Below, in pieces: positions 25,580 to 37,774 of a stretch of DNA of 64,000 nucleotides. The position numbers were made by a program, and so were the translations under genes. The notes under the pieces were generated by a model. The model made no database searches. It was given only the letters and a program-made list of their open reading frames with translations, and had not been told where the DNA came from. The DNA is from Quillaja saponaria (lineage: Eukaryota > Streptophyta > Magnoliopsida > Fabales > Quillajaceae): positions 16,872,062-16,936,061 of the forward strand of contig CM055611.1 in NCBI GenBank assembly GCA_029379385.1. The letters run 5' to 3'. The stretch's first letter is position 1. Each line of letters opens with the position of its first letter.

Positions 25580-26279
25580 ATGTTGTCCAAGAGGACTTAC
25601 TGACAGGAGATTTGAAGAATGCGTTTACTAGAGACATTGCGTCAGTTCAGAGCAAACATATATGTTCTGTTGTTGATGACACGTGTCGAGGAGTGATGGA
25701 ATTCCTACAACTCTACAGCTCCAACTCGAAGATCAAACAGAAATGTTTCATTTTGAAATATGTTTTCATTTAAAGTTAATAAGTTACATTCATCACAAAT
25801 GTATTATTAATTATATATATGTATAAATTAGGACAGCCACCGCAATGGAGCATATGATGCTCTCAAAGAGGAAGACAGGGACTTTTAGGTTTTATTTTTA
25901 AGTAGTTTTATAACAATAATTTCTTGAGTTAATAATTTATGTCTTTTCATTTGAAGTTAATAAGTTACATTTGTTACAACGAAGTATGATTTTCAAGTTT
26001 TATATATATTTTGAGTTCCATTTTTGTGAAAGTTGAGTAATTCATGTTGTTCAGTATTTTTGAGTTCGTATGTTGTGAAACATGATTAATTGATGTTATT
26101 GTAATGATGTTTTGGGTTTTGGGTGGTTTATTGATGCAATAAAGTGTTGTTTAAGCTGGTTTATTATAAGATGAGAAGAAATTAAAAAAAAAAAATAGAT
26201 ATGGCATTGCCAAAAAAATTTAGGAATGGTGAGATAGTGGTAAGGGGATGGCGAAGGAATTCATACAATAAAACCCAAA

Positions 26280-26280
<1 letters not shown>
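25580..26280 (+). other. Continuation of hAT host DNA; short open frame
   Basis: Right after the hAT element an open frame of about 60 codons (EHVVQEDLLTGDL...) runs to about 25773. It is open across the empty site once the hAT insertion is removed. It is followed by an AT-rich stretch, an AG acceptor-like site near 25832, and a short second segment ending in a stop near 25888. The protein is not recognised. AATAAA-like signals and an A run near 26187 suggest the 3' end of an old transcribed element. Confidence 0.3.

Positions 26281-26282
<2 letters not shown>

Positions 26283-26318
<36 letters not shown>
26283..26318 (+). repeat. Poly-G tract, 36 bases
   Basis: Thirty-six consecutive G, then C, five G, A and four G. 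It is by far the most GC-rich point in the window and sits in AT-rich DNA. Such a run can form G-quadruplexes and is hard to sequence, so its length may be an assembly estimate. The Gly- and Pro-rich frames across it are not genes. Confidence 0.95.
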
Positions 26319-26329
26319 CGGGGGAGGGG

Positions 26330-29300
26330 TGGTTAGATTTGGTGGAAAGCGCACAAAAAAGAATTTTTGTTTGGATTTGGCGAGGGATGTTGTCAAGGAA
26401 TTGATGTTGAAAAAGGTTCTAACCATTATGGATACATGTGTGTCTGACATGCTGATGCAAGATGGGTTGTGTTATTTGAAGGATTAAGAGATTAAACAAA
26501 AAATTATTTTATTCTCTCAAAAAATTTTGGTTTCTTAAATATATTGATTCATTCAAAAATAAATAGAAAAGTCCTAAATCCTAATAATTCTAATTATATT
26601 AGAATTCAACTCTATTGCCCTAAATATAATTAAAACTCTATATTAAAGTATTAATATTTTACCCATATTTTAAATTTAAATACAAAAAATATTTCCAAAT
26701 AAACTCCAATATTCTTATTTTTATATTCCCATCACATGTAAAAAATAAAATAATATGTATTAGATACATATATCTTAAAACGAAACAAAATAATAATTTA
26801 GAAACGTTTCTAAACTTAACAAAAAATTCAATTAAATTTATCATGACTATTTTAATTTACACTAAAATTATAAATATCTACTATAAGTATGTATAGTATA
26901 CTAAAAAAAATATTAAATAATAGTCATGATATGATTGTTAGTTAACTTTTAAAATTCTTATGCTTCCATTTATTCGATCACGTATCTTGAATTTTTAACT
27001 ATAAGTATGTATTTGGTATCTGCGTGATGCAACGATTATTTTTTAATTTTTTTAATTTATAATTAAATGTAATTTTAAGATTTTTTTTTTTTTGGGTTAA
27101 AAATAGTTTCTAAAAATATATTATTATTGATTTTATTTTTACTATTTGATTATATATATATATATATATATATAATTTTTATATTTTTTTGGTGTTGTAT
27201 ATCAATTATATATATTCTATTTTGATTGAATTGCATTAAAAAATGATGCTCCAATAGTAGGCCTAAAAGATCAAATTATATTATAAAATTTTATGATAAT
27301 TATTTTTAGTGCATTTGGATTTTTAAATAAAAATATTTATGGATGAAATTATAGATAATTAGTTAGTTAAATAAAAAAACTCAGTAAGTTATTTTATTTT
27401 AATTAAAATATTTTTATATATGTCTTCTTCCTTTTTTTTTTTTTTTTTTTTTTTTGTTATTGAATTGATTTAACTAATAATTAACTTATCAAAGTAGTTT
27501 TTGACATTTTGTTTTATTTAAAAAACAATATACTATCTTATGCATCATCAAAGCATTAGGTGTTGATTAACTTATCAGTTATTAAAATGATGTGACATTA
27601 ATAATTTAATAATTTATTAAATGTCAGCCTATGTGGGCCGGGCCGAGCCCGCAATTTGCTTTCGGTTGTTATTAGAGTATGATACTTCTCCTAACCAGGC
27701 GGTTGATTTTATACAGATTAAAGTGGGCCACTTTCTAATTTATTAGACTTGTAATTTTTTATTTTATTTTCTAATCTATGTGCTACGCAAAATAGATGCC
27801 ATATAAGACATCAAAAAAGTTTACCAATTACTTTCAAAATTTTCTGAACAATATAAATCAAGTTTGATTTGATAGATTATGAGTCGCAAGTTTGTAAAGT
27901 TTGATAAGTTGGGTTTGTTAAGAAAATGAATTGAGTTTGAGTTGCACTCTTAATAAGTATTTCACAAATGTTCACCAACAACTCTATACTTTTTGACATA
28001 TAAATATATATATTAGTTTTTATGACACACGTTATGCATGAATCATATTTTTTATATTTATTTATATGTTTATCAACAACTGAAAGTTAATAAAAAATAA
28101 TATTTCATGTTAATGAAATTAAATAAATAGATAAATTTAATAAAAAATTAAAACATATAATTTTTTTAAAATATTCAAAAGATGGAAAAATAATTAACAC
28201 AATAATATTATAATTATAAAAACTACGCTCTTAATATTTCTTTTAATTTATAGTATTTTTTTAAAAATTTAAATTTTATAATATTATAATTATTTGTAAC
28301 TTATTAAATGGAAAAAAAAATAGAAACAATCAATCTTAATTACTATTGATATATAATTATTGACAAATTATAAATTTATGAATATTAAAAAGAATTAGGA
28401 AAAAAATCATAAATCAATCTCTTTTCAATTTCATTGATTGATTCATTACATCATATAGATCAATAGGGGTGAATGAGAAAAAGAAACAATAAGATTGGGT
28501 AACTGACTTAGAAAAAATAAAAAATAAAATTCAGCATTTACATAAAAATAGAATTGTGTAAGTAGTGGTTAGTTTTTTTTTTTTTCCCTTTTAAATTGAA
28601 TTTTGTTGTAAAAGAATATCAAAAACCCTCAATATAAAAAGAATAACAACTGAATATATGGATATTATATTACACGTTTAGTTAAAAAACAAATTTGTTA
28701 AATATAAATATAGATATAAAAAAAATAATAAATATTAAGATCTCGATTTCTCTGTAAGAGATTCAACCGTTTCGATTAACACCAATCAATATTGGATTGA
28801 TTCGATACATACAAAAAATTTGAAACTCAAACGTGTATGTAGGACATTTGTTTCGATACAAATACAAAAAATTTGAAAAACGTGTATGTAGGATGTTGAT
28901 CTATGATAGAAATTTAATGAACTTGGCCAAAAAGATGAAATAAGAGTTCAAGATTCTCATCAATCATCACAATGAAGGCAACCACATCTCTCACTAATCC
29001 TAGTGCTATACGAAACTGAAACTTCCAAACAAAAATATTAAAGTTTAATAATTATTGGAGCGCACCCGTTTGAATACATGAAATTAAAATTAAATTTACA
29101 ATTTTTATATTGTCGTGTTTCATGATTTCAATAGTGATTGTCGTCATTGTTTTTGTCATCTTTAGTGGACCCAAAGATGGCTGTTGTCGTCTTCGACAAT
29201 CATCATAAATAGGTGGGCAACCAATTTTCATATATACACAAATGAGTTGGAAATTTCAATTACAGTTCTAAAATATGTTAAATTAAAAAAATTAGAATTG

Positions 29301-29982
29301 AAAAATTAAATTCTCAAATCCAATTTGCATTGCACCAAAGACTTTGAAATAGAGTTTTGAACTCATTGATTTACCTACCCACAATTTCTAAATTGGATGA
29401 CATATGAGTGAGTGGATTTCTTTTTTCCAAAAGTAATAAGAATTTCATTTGAAGTGAAAATCTTATTGGATAACACTCTCCAAAGTAAAAATAACATAAT
29501 ATATATATATATAGTATGTTTGAGTGACTTGAGTCTAAATACATTAAAGATTTTTGTTCCATGTACTTAGACCAACAATTAACAGTAAGTAGACATCGTT
29601 CAGTTTTTTTAATTGATATAACGTAGAGCATGCTCCATGCGCATATCAATATCCAATATATATTCTTAATGCAAAAAATAAAGAGATAAGGAATCATAAA
29701 CTTTTTAGTGTCATGAATGAATAACATTAGTTTAGTACGAAGCCATGAATGAGATGCTTGACAACTCGCAAGCAGAATATATATTTGAATGGAAGGAGAT
29801 GCTTGTGAAAGTTATGCTTCGCTTTAGGGAGGATTTCCTTGTCATCTTTTTCTTTCAAATGAAATGACTGTAAATATTACAACTACAGAAAATTTGACTC
29901 CTGAAGACATGAAAAAATAAATCAAATTTCATACATTCATTTATAGGGTTACATATAAACGCATGGGTACTAATACTCTTTG

Positions 29983-30031
<49 letters not shown>

Positions 30032-30529
30032 ATTTCTTGCTAATACCATCAATATTCTTCAATGAAATTGAGCCAATACAGAAAGATTCTCAAATCTCCA
30101 GTATGATAGAGAAACACTGCTCAACCCAAAGGCCAGCTACACATTTTCAACTCACTATCAACTCAACAAATGAAATTAATAAGCTTGTATGGTTTTCTTC
30201 AAATATATTTTGTCCATAAAAAATCCATTGTGAAATTAGTAAATAACACAACATGAAATAACTTTTAATATATATAAATTTCACATCTTAAATGAAACCG
30301 TGACTCAATTTCAAATTCTTAGGACAACATCAACAAATTTTACCAATTGAATCAACTGATATTTTTAATATTTTTCATTATTCCTTACGTATTTCTCTTT
30401 AGGTACTTAATGACTTAATACTATTAACCATTAAATGAGTAGGTGTATAGAATAAGGGGATATGTATGTTTTCTTCCAGATTGAAGTATATATAAATATA
30501 TATATTATCATTTAACAAAATCGACATCA
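26330..30529. other. Long AT-rich intergenic stretch
   Basis: No supported gene. It contains a T tract at 27430-27455, a TA run near 27152-27174, and a long TA run at 29983-30028. An imperfect duplication with the core TACAAAAAATTTGAAA and CGTGTATGTAGGA occurs at about 28808-28850 and 28858-28891. A GC-rich patch near 27635-27650 (GGGCCGGGCCGAGCCCGC) resembles the ends of plant hAT MITEs, but no partner was found. Confidence 0.5.
29983..30028. repeat. TA microsatellite, ~46 bp
   Basis: An uninterrupted TA dinucleotide run, palindromic and able to form cruciforms. Confidence 0.9.
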
Positions 30530-31200
30530 TAAACATATTTATAATTGTTATGTAGATTATAATTGATGTCCCGAAGCACCAAGAAATCTTTAGGGGTGAT
30601 TCGGGTCATAAGTGTGAACTCATATATAAACATGGTGATGGATGGGGTTATGTGTGAACAACATATGAGGTTGCCTGCAGTTAGTCAACTGCTTAATTTC
30701 AAATCAAAGTCCAATATGAAAGAGATGAATTACAATTGAATGATATCCATCATTAAGAGTATGTTGTTTGAATCATATATAGAAATTATTAGGCAATTTT
30801 TATTGCTCAAAAAAATTTGTTAGTGAACTCGGGTTGGATTATAACATATAGATGTGTGTCCAAATGATTGTCATTTGTACTATGACTCAGAGGAGGGTAA
30901 TAAGAATATAGAGTATCCTATTTGTGAACATCCTCGATAAAAGCCTAAGAAAGCACATAATTCTAAATAGAAAGATGTTTCATTCAAGTCCGTGTGTTAT
31001 TTTTTGGTTTCGCCAAAGCTGCAAAAACTTTACATGTCATCTAAGATTGCAAGACACATGACATGGAAAAAGGAAGTATCCGTCAAGACCTGAATGTCAT
31101 AACTCACCCTAAGGATGCGAAAGCATGGAACCAATTTGACCCTACTTCCCCTGAGTTTGTAAGTGAGGCTCGAAATGTCCAATAATGAAAATAGAATATA
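30530..31200 (+). pseudogene. CACTA TNP2 transposase fragment
   Basis: Plus-strand frames, shifting repeatedly, give the N-terminal half of a TNP2-type transposase. A segment equivalent to the LGYDKI...C-NDC region lies near 30830-30890. FWFRQSCKNF / SPKLQKLYMSSK and ARHMTWKKE follow at 31000-31075, then HPKDAKAWNQFDPTSPEF and ARNVQ at 31110-31185. Stops and frame changes are frequent. It is a separate copy from the minus-strand TNP2 at 10310-12960. The gypsy element at 31297 begins about 100 bp downstream. Confidence 0.75.
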
Positions 31201-31291
31201 TTGAGATCACAGTTATATGCTATTTTCTGGCTAAATTAACACATCTAGATTTTTTGCCAATTAGGTTGTTGGCATTTGTAACCATGGATTG

Positions 31292-31296
31292 GTTTT
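31292..31296. repeat. 5-bp target-site duplication, left copy (gypsy element)
   Basis: GTTTT precedes the left LTR and is repeated exactly at 35328-35332. Confidence 0.8.
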
Positions 31297-31970
31297 TGTG
31301 AATAACAAATTCATGTCTGAAAGTTACAGACAAGAAAGTTTGTACAAAAAAACAATTGTATTATATTTGTAAAATAGATGGTACAACCTCTGTATTAATA
31401 TTCTTTACAAGAAAATAATAAAATTCTCTGATTCAATATCCTTGAAAGCTTTACTTGATCTGAGGGCTGTGTAGCTTGATCCCGAATGAATTGATGAACC
31501 TCTTTCAAAATGATGTTGTGATGTGAGTGATCGTTAGGAAATATCTTGTGATTTCTATGGACATTGGACTTGATTGCATGGATTTGTGACTTGCTTGAAT
31601 CTATGTTGTTTGAGAGAGAAAAACAAGGGAGTTTCAAGAGGTTTTGTGCCTCCTTTCCATTGCCATGTGAACCTATTTATTGGAGAAAGCTAAGGTGGAA
31701 AAGTTTAAAATTTTGAGGTAATTGCGGTCATTGAAGAATTTGTCCAATTTAAATGTAATTGGAGGTGATTGAATGGAATGTTGGGTAATTGAAACTGATG
31801 TGATTGTGATTGAGGTGGATTTGAGATTATTTGGTTGTGATAGATGTTGATTGTCAATTTGTATTTTGACTAATTAGTGTCTAATTTTCTAATTTATAAT
31901 TTTACTAATTGACACTTAAATTGGCCAATTAATTCTCAATAGACAAAATGCCAAAATTTTGGTGTCTACA
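31297..31970 (-). repeat. LTR, plus-strand-left copy (3' LTR of the element)
   Basis: It aligns with 34628-35327 through blocks such as GTATTATATTTGTAAAATAG, GATGAATTGATGAA and TGCCAAAATTTTGGTGTCT. It carries a ~25-base insertion near 31311-31335 absent from the other copy and lacks a segment present there near 35195-35230. Confidence 0.85.
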
Positions 31971-32179
31971 AATGGGCCATTTCAAGACTTAACTATGTAT
32001 ACATGCTCATTATGCAATAATTGTTTAGGCTTGAAGTATCTTGTACTTTGTGACTTGAAATATTCATGTCTTTTGTGGCTTCTTTTTTTTTTTCCTTTTC
32101 AACAAAGCTTTTTTTTTTTTTTTTTTTTTTTTGGAAGCAGTTTTAGTTCAAGTCAAGGAAACGTTTAAGAATTTGAGAT

Positions 32180-32610
32180 GTTGTGTAGACAAATCTTGAA
32201 ACTTTGCGGCAGTGTCACAGAGTAACCTTGAAGTTTTGAAGTAGTTTCACTTCATGCCGATGAACTTTAAAAATTTGGAGCAATTTCATTTCATGCTAAG
32301 GAATCTTGAAATTTTAGAGTAGTTCTTTGGAGTAGTTTCATTTCGTGCTAAGGAAGCTTGAAAATTTGGAGTTGTTTCTATTCATGCTGAGGAATCTTGA
32401 AATTTGGGAGTAGTTTCAATTCATGCTGAGGAAATTTGAAGATTTGGATCAATTTCTGTTTGTACTGAGGAATCTTGAAATTTTGGAACAGTTTCACTTC
32501 GTGCTGAGGAATTGAAGCTTTGGACCAATTTTATTTCGTACTAAGGAACCTTAAAATTTTTGAGCAGTTTCAATTCATGCTGAGGAAATTTAAAGATTTG
32601 GAGATTACAT
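32180..32610. repeat. Tandem array A, ~11 units of ~40-44 bp
   Basis: The unit core is GAGGAATCTTGAAATTTTGG followed by AGTAGTTTCA and TTCATGCT. Copies start near 32192, 32226, 32265, 32307, 32351, 32394, 32438, 32471, 32512, 32550 and 32589. It lies inside the gypsy element, downstream of gag in the element's own sense. Confidence 0.8.
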
Positions 32611-32639
32611 GTTGTTTAAACTCTTTCTGATGAGTGTTG

Positions 32640-33180
32640 ATGTTCTTTTTTAGAACCATTGATAGTTTAGACTCGTATCAAGGAGTGTTGGTATTTTTTA
32701 TTTTTATTTTTTTGGGACAATGAACTACCAATAGTTTAAACTTGTATCAAGGAGTATGGGTGTTCCTTTTTTATATTTTTTAACCATTGACAATTTAAAC
32801 TCATATCAAGAAATACTCGTATTCCTTTTTTTTTTGGGAACCATTGACAGTTTAAACTCGTATCAAGGAGTATTCATACCCTTTTTCTTTTTATTTTTTC
32901 TTGAAATCATTGATAGTTTAAACTTATATCAAGGAGTATTCGTGTTCTTTTTATTTAATTTTTTTTATGGGAACCATTAATAGTTTAAACTAATATAAAG
33001 TAGTATTCGTGTCCTTTTGTTTTTGGAACCATTGATAGTTTAAACTCGTATCAAAAAGTATTGGTGGTTTTTTTTTTTTTTTTTAACTATTGACAATTTA
33101 AACCTCTATCAAAAATTATGGTTGTTCATTTTTATTTTTTGAACCATTAACATTTTAAACTTGTATCAAGAAGTATTGGT
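32640..33180. repeat. Tandem array B, 9 units of ~54-66 bp with GTTTAAAC
   Basis: The unit core is ACCATTGATAGTTTAAAC then TCGTATCAAGGAGTATT and a T-rich spacer. Copies start near 32656, 32721, 32782, 32840, 32906, 32972, 33028, 33085 and 33142. About half keep the palindrome GTTTAAAC; the rest vary by a base or two. It directly follows array A but is unrelated in sequence. Confidence 0.85.
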
Positions 33181-33329
33181 CAACTTTGAGTTAACGATTT
33201 TTTTTAAGTTATAAGAAACAACAAACTCGTTTCATTGCCCTCTTCATTTACTTCCGCTTTCTCTACAACATTCCACTTGTTTCATTGATAAGTATGGGAG
33301 GTTTGTAATTTCCATGGCTAACTATGCTT

Positions 33330-34340
33330 AACTCCATGTCATGTGCTTGTGTTGCAAGCTCTTTAAATGTTCAAGGCTTGATTCCCTTAAGGATCTATAG
33401 AAGATCCCAATGCATGTCTTGAGTGCACATTTCAACTACAAAGATTTCTGATACTCGCTCTTTGCAATCTAAGCTTAATGATCTCCATTGATTGATGTAG
33501 TCAATGACGGGCTCGGTGAGCTCCATCAAGGTAATTGTAAGTCCAGTACTATAGAACCGATTAAGAATATCCTTTTCGAGTTGGCCCTAACGGTTCGATC
33601 AACTCAGCTTCGAACTCAGTGTACCAATCGAACATGGTTCCTCTAAGGGATCAAACAAATTGCTTGACAAGAAGATCACCCCAAGTCCCAACATTTTCAT
33701 AAGTCTCAACAAAATAAGCAACATGTTGTTTTGGGCTGCCATATCCATCAAACTGGTTGAACTTAGGAGGTTGATATCCAAGAGGCATTTTCATGTTGTC
33801 AATCCGCTTTGTGTATGGCTTTGATTACAGAAGTGAATTTTGCAAATATCCTCCATATTGTGCTCGGATGGTGTTGGTGATCATGTAATGCAACTGCTGT
33901 ATTAAGAATAATGTAATGAAGGTGGAAAGTTGTTGAGAAGCTTCATGTCCTTCCTCTTTTTTTCTTTGTCCATAGCAATTTTATTCGAAGTCGAATTGAG
34001 AAGGCAAGTTGGTTGTTAACTTGACTCGATACTATTTTGCATTGTCAACTGGTTCATAAGTTTAGCAATTTCAAAGTCTTTATCATTTTCTTCTCTAATT
34101 CCAGCACCTTGTCTTTTACGATTGAAGCTTCAATCACCATAACAAGCATGACATCAATGTAGGAGAATGAATCCATTGTGGAAGACATCAACTCTTCATT
34201 CAAAATTACATGCAATGATCCATAAATGGTAGAAACATGAGACTCCGTCTTATAGCATTGAGTGTTGCCACCAAATAATTTGAAATTCTTTGAGAAAGAT
34301 GAATCTCCATTGTTGATGGTGTAGTTAGCTTTTCCCATGG
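33330..34340 (-). pseudogene. Broken gypsy gag gene
   Basis: On the minus strand, frames around 33780-33600 give GYQPPKFNQFDG, PKQHVAYFVET and GDLLVKQFV with WYTEF. After a shift, 33590-33390 gives ILNRFYSTGLTITLMELTEPV, DYINQWRSLSLDCKERV and EMCTQDMHWDLL. This is the retrotransposon gag (Retrotrans_gag) core of plant gypsy elements, which forms the particle shell. An upstream open segment (34338-34054, 94 residues) may be the gag N-terminus. Frameshifts and stops break the gene and no pol follows. Confidence 0.8.
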
Positions 34341-34627
34341 TAGTGAGATCCAGAACGACAAAAGGTTGGACCTTGGTTTGATTGGCTACTCAAAAAAGTT
34401 GTTGACTGATGGATTTTGATCTCTTTTGCGTGATTTGTCCATCGCATATGATCTTGTTGGTAGAAGCATCATCAACCGAAAAGGAGGTGACAACTTTAGC
34501 AGAGACACCAAAATCCTTTTTGGCTTGATTCTTCATGGCAGACATAAGATCAATAGTGTTGATGTAAAGGCTTTTGAAAGAGAAAAAGATGAGAGACAAA
34601 GTTGTCCCACCAGGCGTGCTAGAAATT

Positions 34628-35327
34628 TGTGAACAACAAATTTGATTTGATGGTACAAAAAAAACAATAGTATTATATTTGTAAAATAGATGGTACAACA
34701 TCTGAATTAATATTCTTTACTATAAGAGAATAAAATCTTCTAATTCAATCTCCTTGAAAGTTTTACTTGATCTGAAAGCTATGTAGCTTGATCCCGGATG
34801 AATTGATGAATCTCTTTCAAAATGATGTTGTGAGTGATCCGTTGGAAAATATCTTGTGATCTCTGTGGACACTGGGCTTGATTGTAAGGATTTGTGACTT
34901 GTTTGAATCTCTATCATTTAAGAGAGAAAAGCAATGGAGTTTCAAGAGCTTTTGTCTTGAGTTTTCTACCTCCTTTCCATTGCCTATGTGAACCTATTTA
35001 TAGGAGAAGACTAGGGTAGAAAAGTTTGAAAATTTAAGGTAATTGGGGAGATTGAAGAATTTGTCAAATTTAAATATAATTAGAGGTGATTGAATGGAAT
35101 GTTGGGTAATTGGAAGTGATTTGATTGTGATTGAGGTGGATTTGAGATGATTTGGTTGTGATAGGTGTTGATTGCCAATTTGCGTCTATTTTGTCAATTG
35201 ACCAATTAGTGTCTAAGCTGTCTAATTATATTTTGACTATTTAGTGTCTAATTTATAATTTTACTAATTGACACTTAAATTGGCCAATTATTTTAATAGA
35301 CAAAATGCCAAAATTTTGGTGTCTACA
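34628..35327 (-). repeat. LTR, plus-strand-right copy (5' LTR of the element)
   Basis: This is the partner of 31297-31970. GTTTT follows it at 35328-35332. Short frames in both LTRs are repeats of each other and not genes. Confidence 0.85.
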
Positions 35328-36529
35328 GTTTTGTGTCAATTAAGGGCCGCAATGATTAGCATGATTCAATATTGATGACTTAATTGGGCTGTTATTTGAG
35401 GTGCCCTCTTAGGACCTAAATTTTTAAAAATTATGGCCACAAAAGTTATACCTTACTCAAGAGTCGTTTTCTTAAATTTGTTTTCAAAATATTTTAAATC
35501 TACAATGAATAAGGTCAAGTGGAAGAATATTAAAAACGTTTAATGTGGGGTGCAATTAATTGTATGATTTTGATTTAATAAAAACGATTAAAGGTTTGAT
35601 CCAATTGAGACAAGCTTGTTAGAGCTTAGTTGATTTATGTAATTAGTTGGTTATGGCGCAAGTACACCTATTGAGTATGATATGGATTGGCGGTGTATGT
35701 AAGTACCTTAAGAATCTTTAATGGGAAAATTTTTAGGACTTTATTATATATAGGCTAGGTTCACTCTCCTCTCTCATAAGTTGTGTGTTCGTTCCATTGA
35801 GAGCCACCAATAAATAGAGAGTACGAAAAGAACCAATATAAGGATTCAATTACAGGTGTGTTTGCTTGATAAATTGAACTATTCTGCTAGTATTGCTCAA
35901 TCAAGTATACGTGTTATTTATATATTGTGTTCTATATTCATGTACAAAATCATATAATTAATATTACAAAATCCTCTATATCATTGAAAAAAACAATGAA
36001 TTTCAAAGATTTTATCTGTTAAAACAGGTGAATAACAAATTAGCAACTATTTGATATAAACCGGCTATCAATTCTATTTGTTCTGTTAAGTACTTGTACT
36101 GTAATTGTAGATTAATCAAATACATAACACATACAAGGTCGATCTCTTGATAACATTAATTAATTAACTTGAGGATTTCCGAGTGGTCATTTGGCAAACA
36201 TCAACTTCATAAATAAAACTATCCATTCATAAAATATGAAACCTCCCCACTATACTCGAAACAAACAGAGAAAAATACGATGATATATATGCTAACTTTG
36301 AACAATGAAACAGACATTTTGGGACTCATTCCCTAACTAATAGCCTCACATTTTGGGAACCTTGGAAGGGGCCACCTCTCTCTCTAAACACATGCAAAGG
36401 CACAACTACATAGATGTTGAAAAATGATAAAATCAAGAACATTAATTATGAGAAGGAAGGACCTTGACTAGCTTCCATAGATTTTTTTTTTTTCTTTAAA
36501 AAGAGAGAAAATTCAGACCACAGTTAATT

Positions 36530-36650
36530 AAATTATTGGCATCACTAATATATAATAATCAAGAACACCAATGTCTTTACCATAGTCATTAAATTATTGG
36601 CATCACTAATATATAATAATTAAGAACACCAATGTCTTTACCATAGTCAT
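36530..36650. repeat. 61-bp tandem duplication, two copies
   Basis: The unit begins AAATTATTGGCATCACTAAT. It occurs at 36530-36590 and 36591-36650 and is nearly identical, with one C/T difference visible. It is a recent local duplication. Confidence 0.9.
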
Positions 36651-37725
36651 TGTAATCACAATAATATATATATATATAAGAAGCTCTAATTATGAGCAAC
36701 GTGTTTCCAATATGATAATGTTTTGTGATCATCTTTTAGAAATCTGATCAAGCAAATATTGATAAAGACATATATATATAAAATAATGGCTGATCGTGGT
36801 TGTTTAATCTTTCTTTCATCACTTGCATCATGAAGTAAACATCAAATTAAGATTATGAGTGCTTAAGAGTTGACAATTTTGATACTAATAATGGCATCCA
36901 GTTGTCGTAAAGTTAGACAGTACACGTGTTCCACTAGCCGTAATATAACAATTTAAAATTCTTTCAACAAATTTCTTGATGTTGAAAATTTGACTGTAAT
37001 TATTAAATTGAGATTTTAATTTAATCAAAAAATTGGAAGAGAGTTTAATTCTTAATTAATGGACCTTTTAGGTTTCCCAATATAGCAATTGGTACATGAA
37101 AAATAGATGGTTAAAAGAATTTCATGTTTCAGATTAAGTTTTATTTCTTTGTTGAATTTTTCTTGGCAGACAGAATTTTATTTAATAAGGATAAAGTAAC
37201 ACTACCAAACTCTTTATAGATTTGTTGTTGCGCATGCTCTTCACCATCTTAGTCTCATAGTCATAAAGTATATATATTTTGCAAATGGCTTTACTTATGT
37301 ATATCCTAGTTTATTATCGTTAGTACCTATAATAATCTTCTTAGTTTAGTACATAACGAAGCTTAACTCAGATCATGAGATCCAGTGTTTGGATAAGACT
37401 TGTACAATAATGATAATGGCGAGTGCAACTTATCCATATCCAGATCTAAATATGTGACATCTTCTATAATTAATTAGGGTTTTAAAATAAATAAATAAAT
37501 TCCATTCCAAACTGATTTAAATACATGAGATAAACACGCCATATTGCATAGAATACTCCTAATTAAAACAAACCCATAAACAACAATCTCCCCAATCCTA
37601 TCAATACAATTGCAACGAGAATATTCTAATTCAGGTTGAAAGAAAAAAAAAATCTTATATATTTATATATATATATGTATGATCACGTTTCAGGTTGAAA
37701 TTGATGCAGAAAGTTTAATTTGAGA

Positions 37726-37727
<2 letters not shown>

Positions 37728-37772
<45 letters not shown>
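37728..37772. repeat. AT microsatellite, ~45 bp
   Basis: An uninterrupted AT dinucleotide run. Confidence 0.9.

Positions 37773-37774
<2 letters not shown>

Larger units (their letters stand above)
31297..35327 (-). mobile_element. Ty3/gypsy-type LTR retrotransposon, non-autonomous, degenerate
   Basis: Two LTRs (31297-31970, 674 bp; 34628-35327, 700 bp) run in the same direction and share long near-identical blocks. Both are bounded by TGTGAA and TCTACA, and the element is flanked by an exact 5-bp duplication. The coding sense is minus: the LTR then starts TGTAGACACCAAAATTTTGG, and the internal region begins AATTTCTAGCACGCCTGGTG, the expected place for the primer-binding site. Internally only a broken gag and two tandem-repeat arrays are seen, with no protease, reverse transcriptase or integrase. 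At 4.0 kb with 2.66 kb of internal DNA it could move only with help. LTR divergence by several indels and substitutions implies an old insertion. Confidence 0.85.

Noticed and set aside
26201..26487. Gly-rich and Pro-rich frames
   Set aside because: They are produced by the poly-G tract and do not extend into recognisable sequence.
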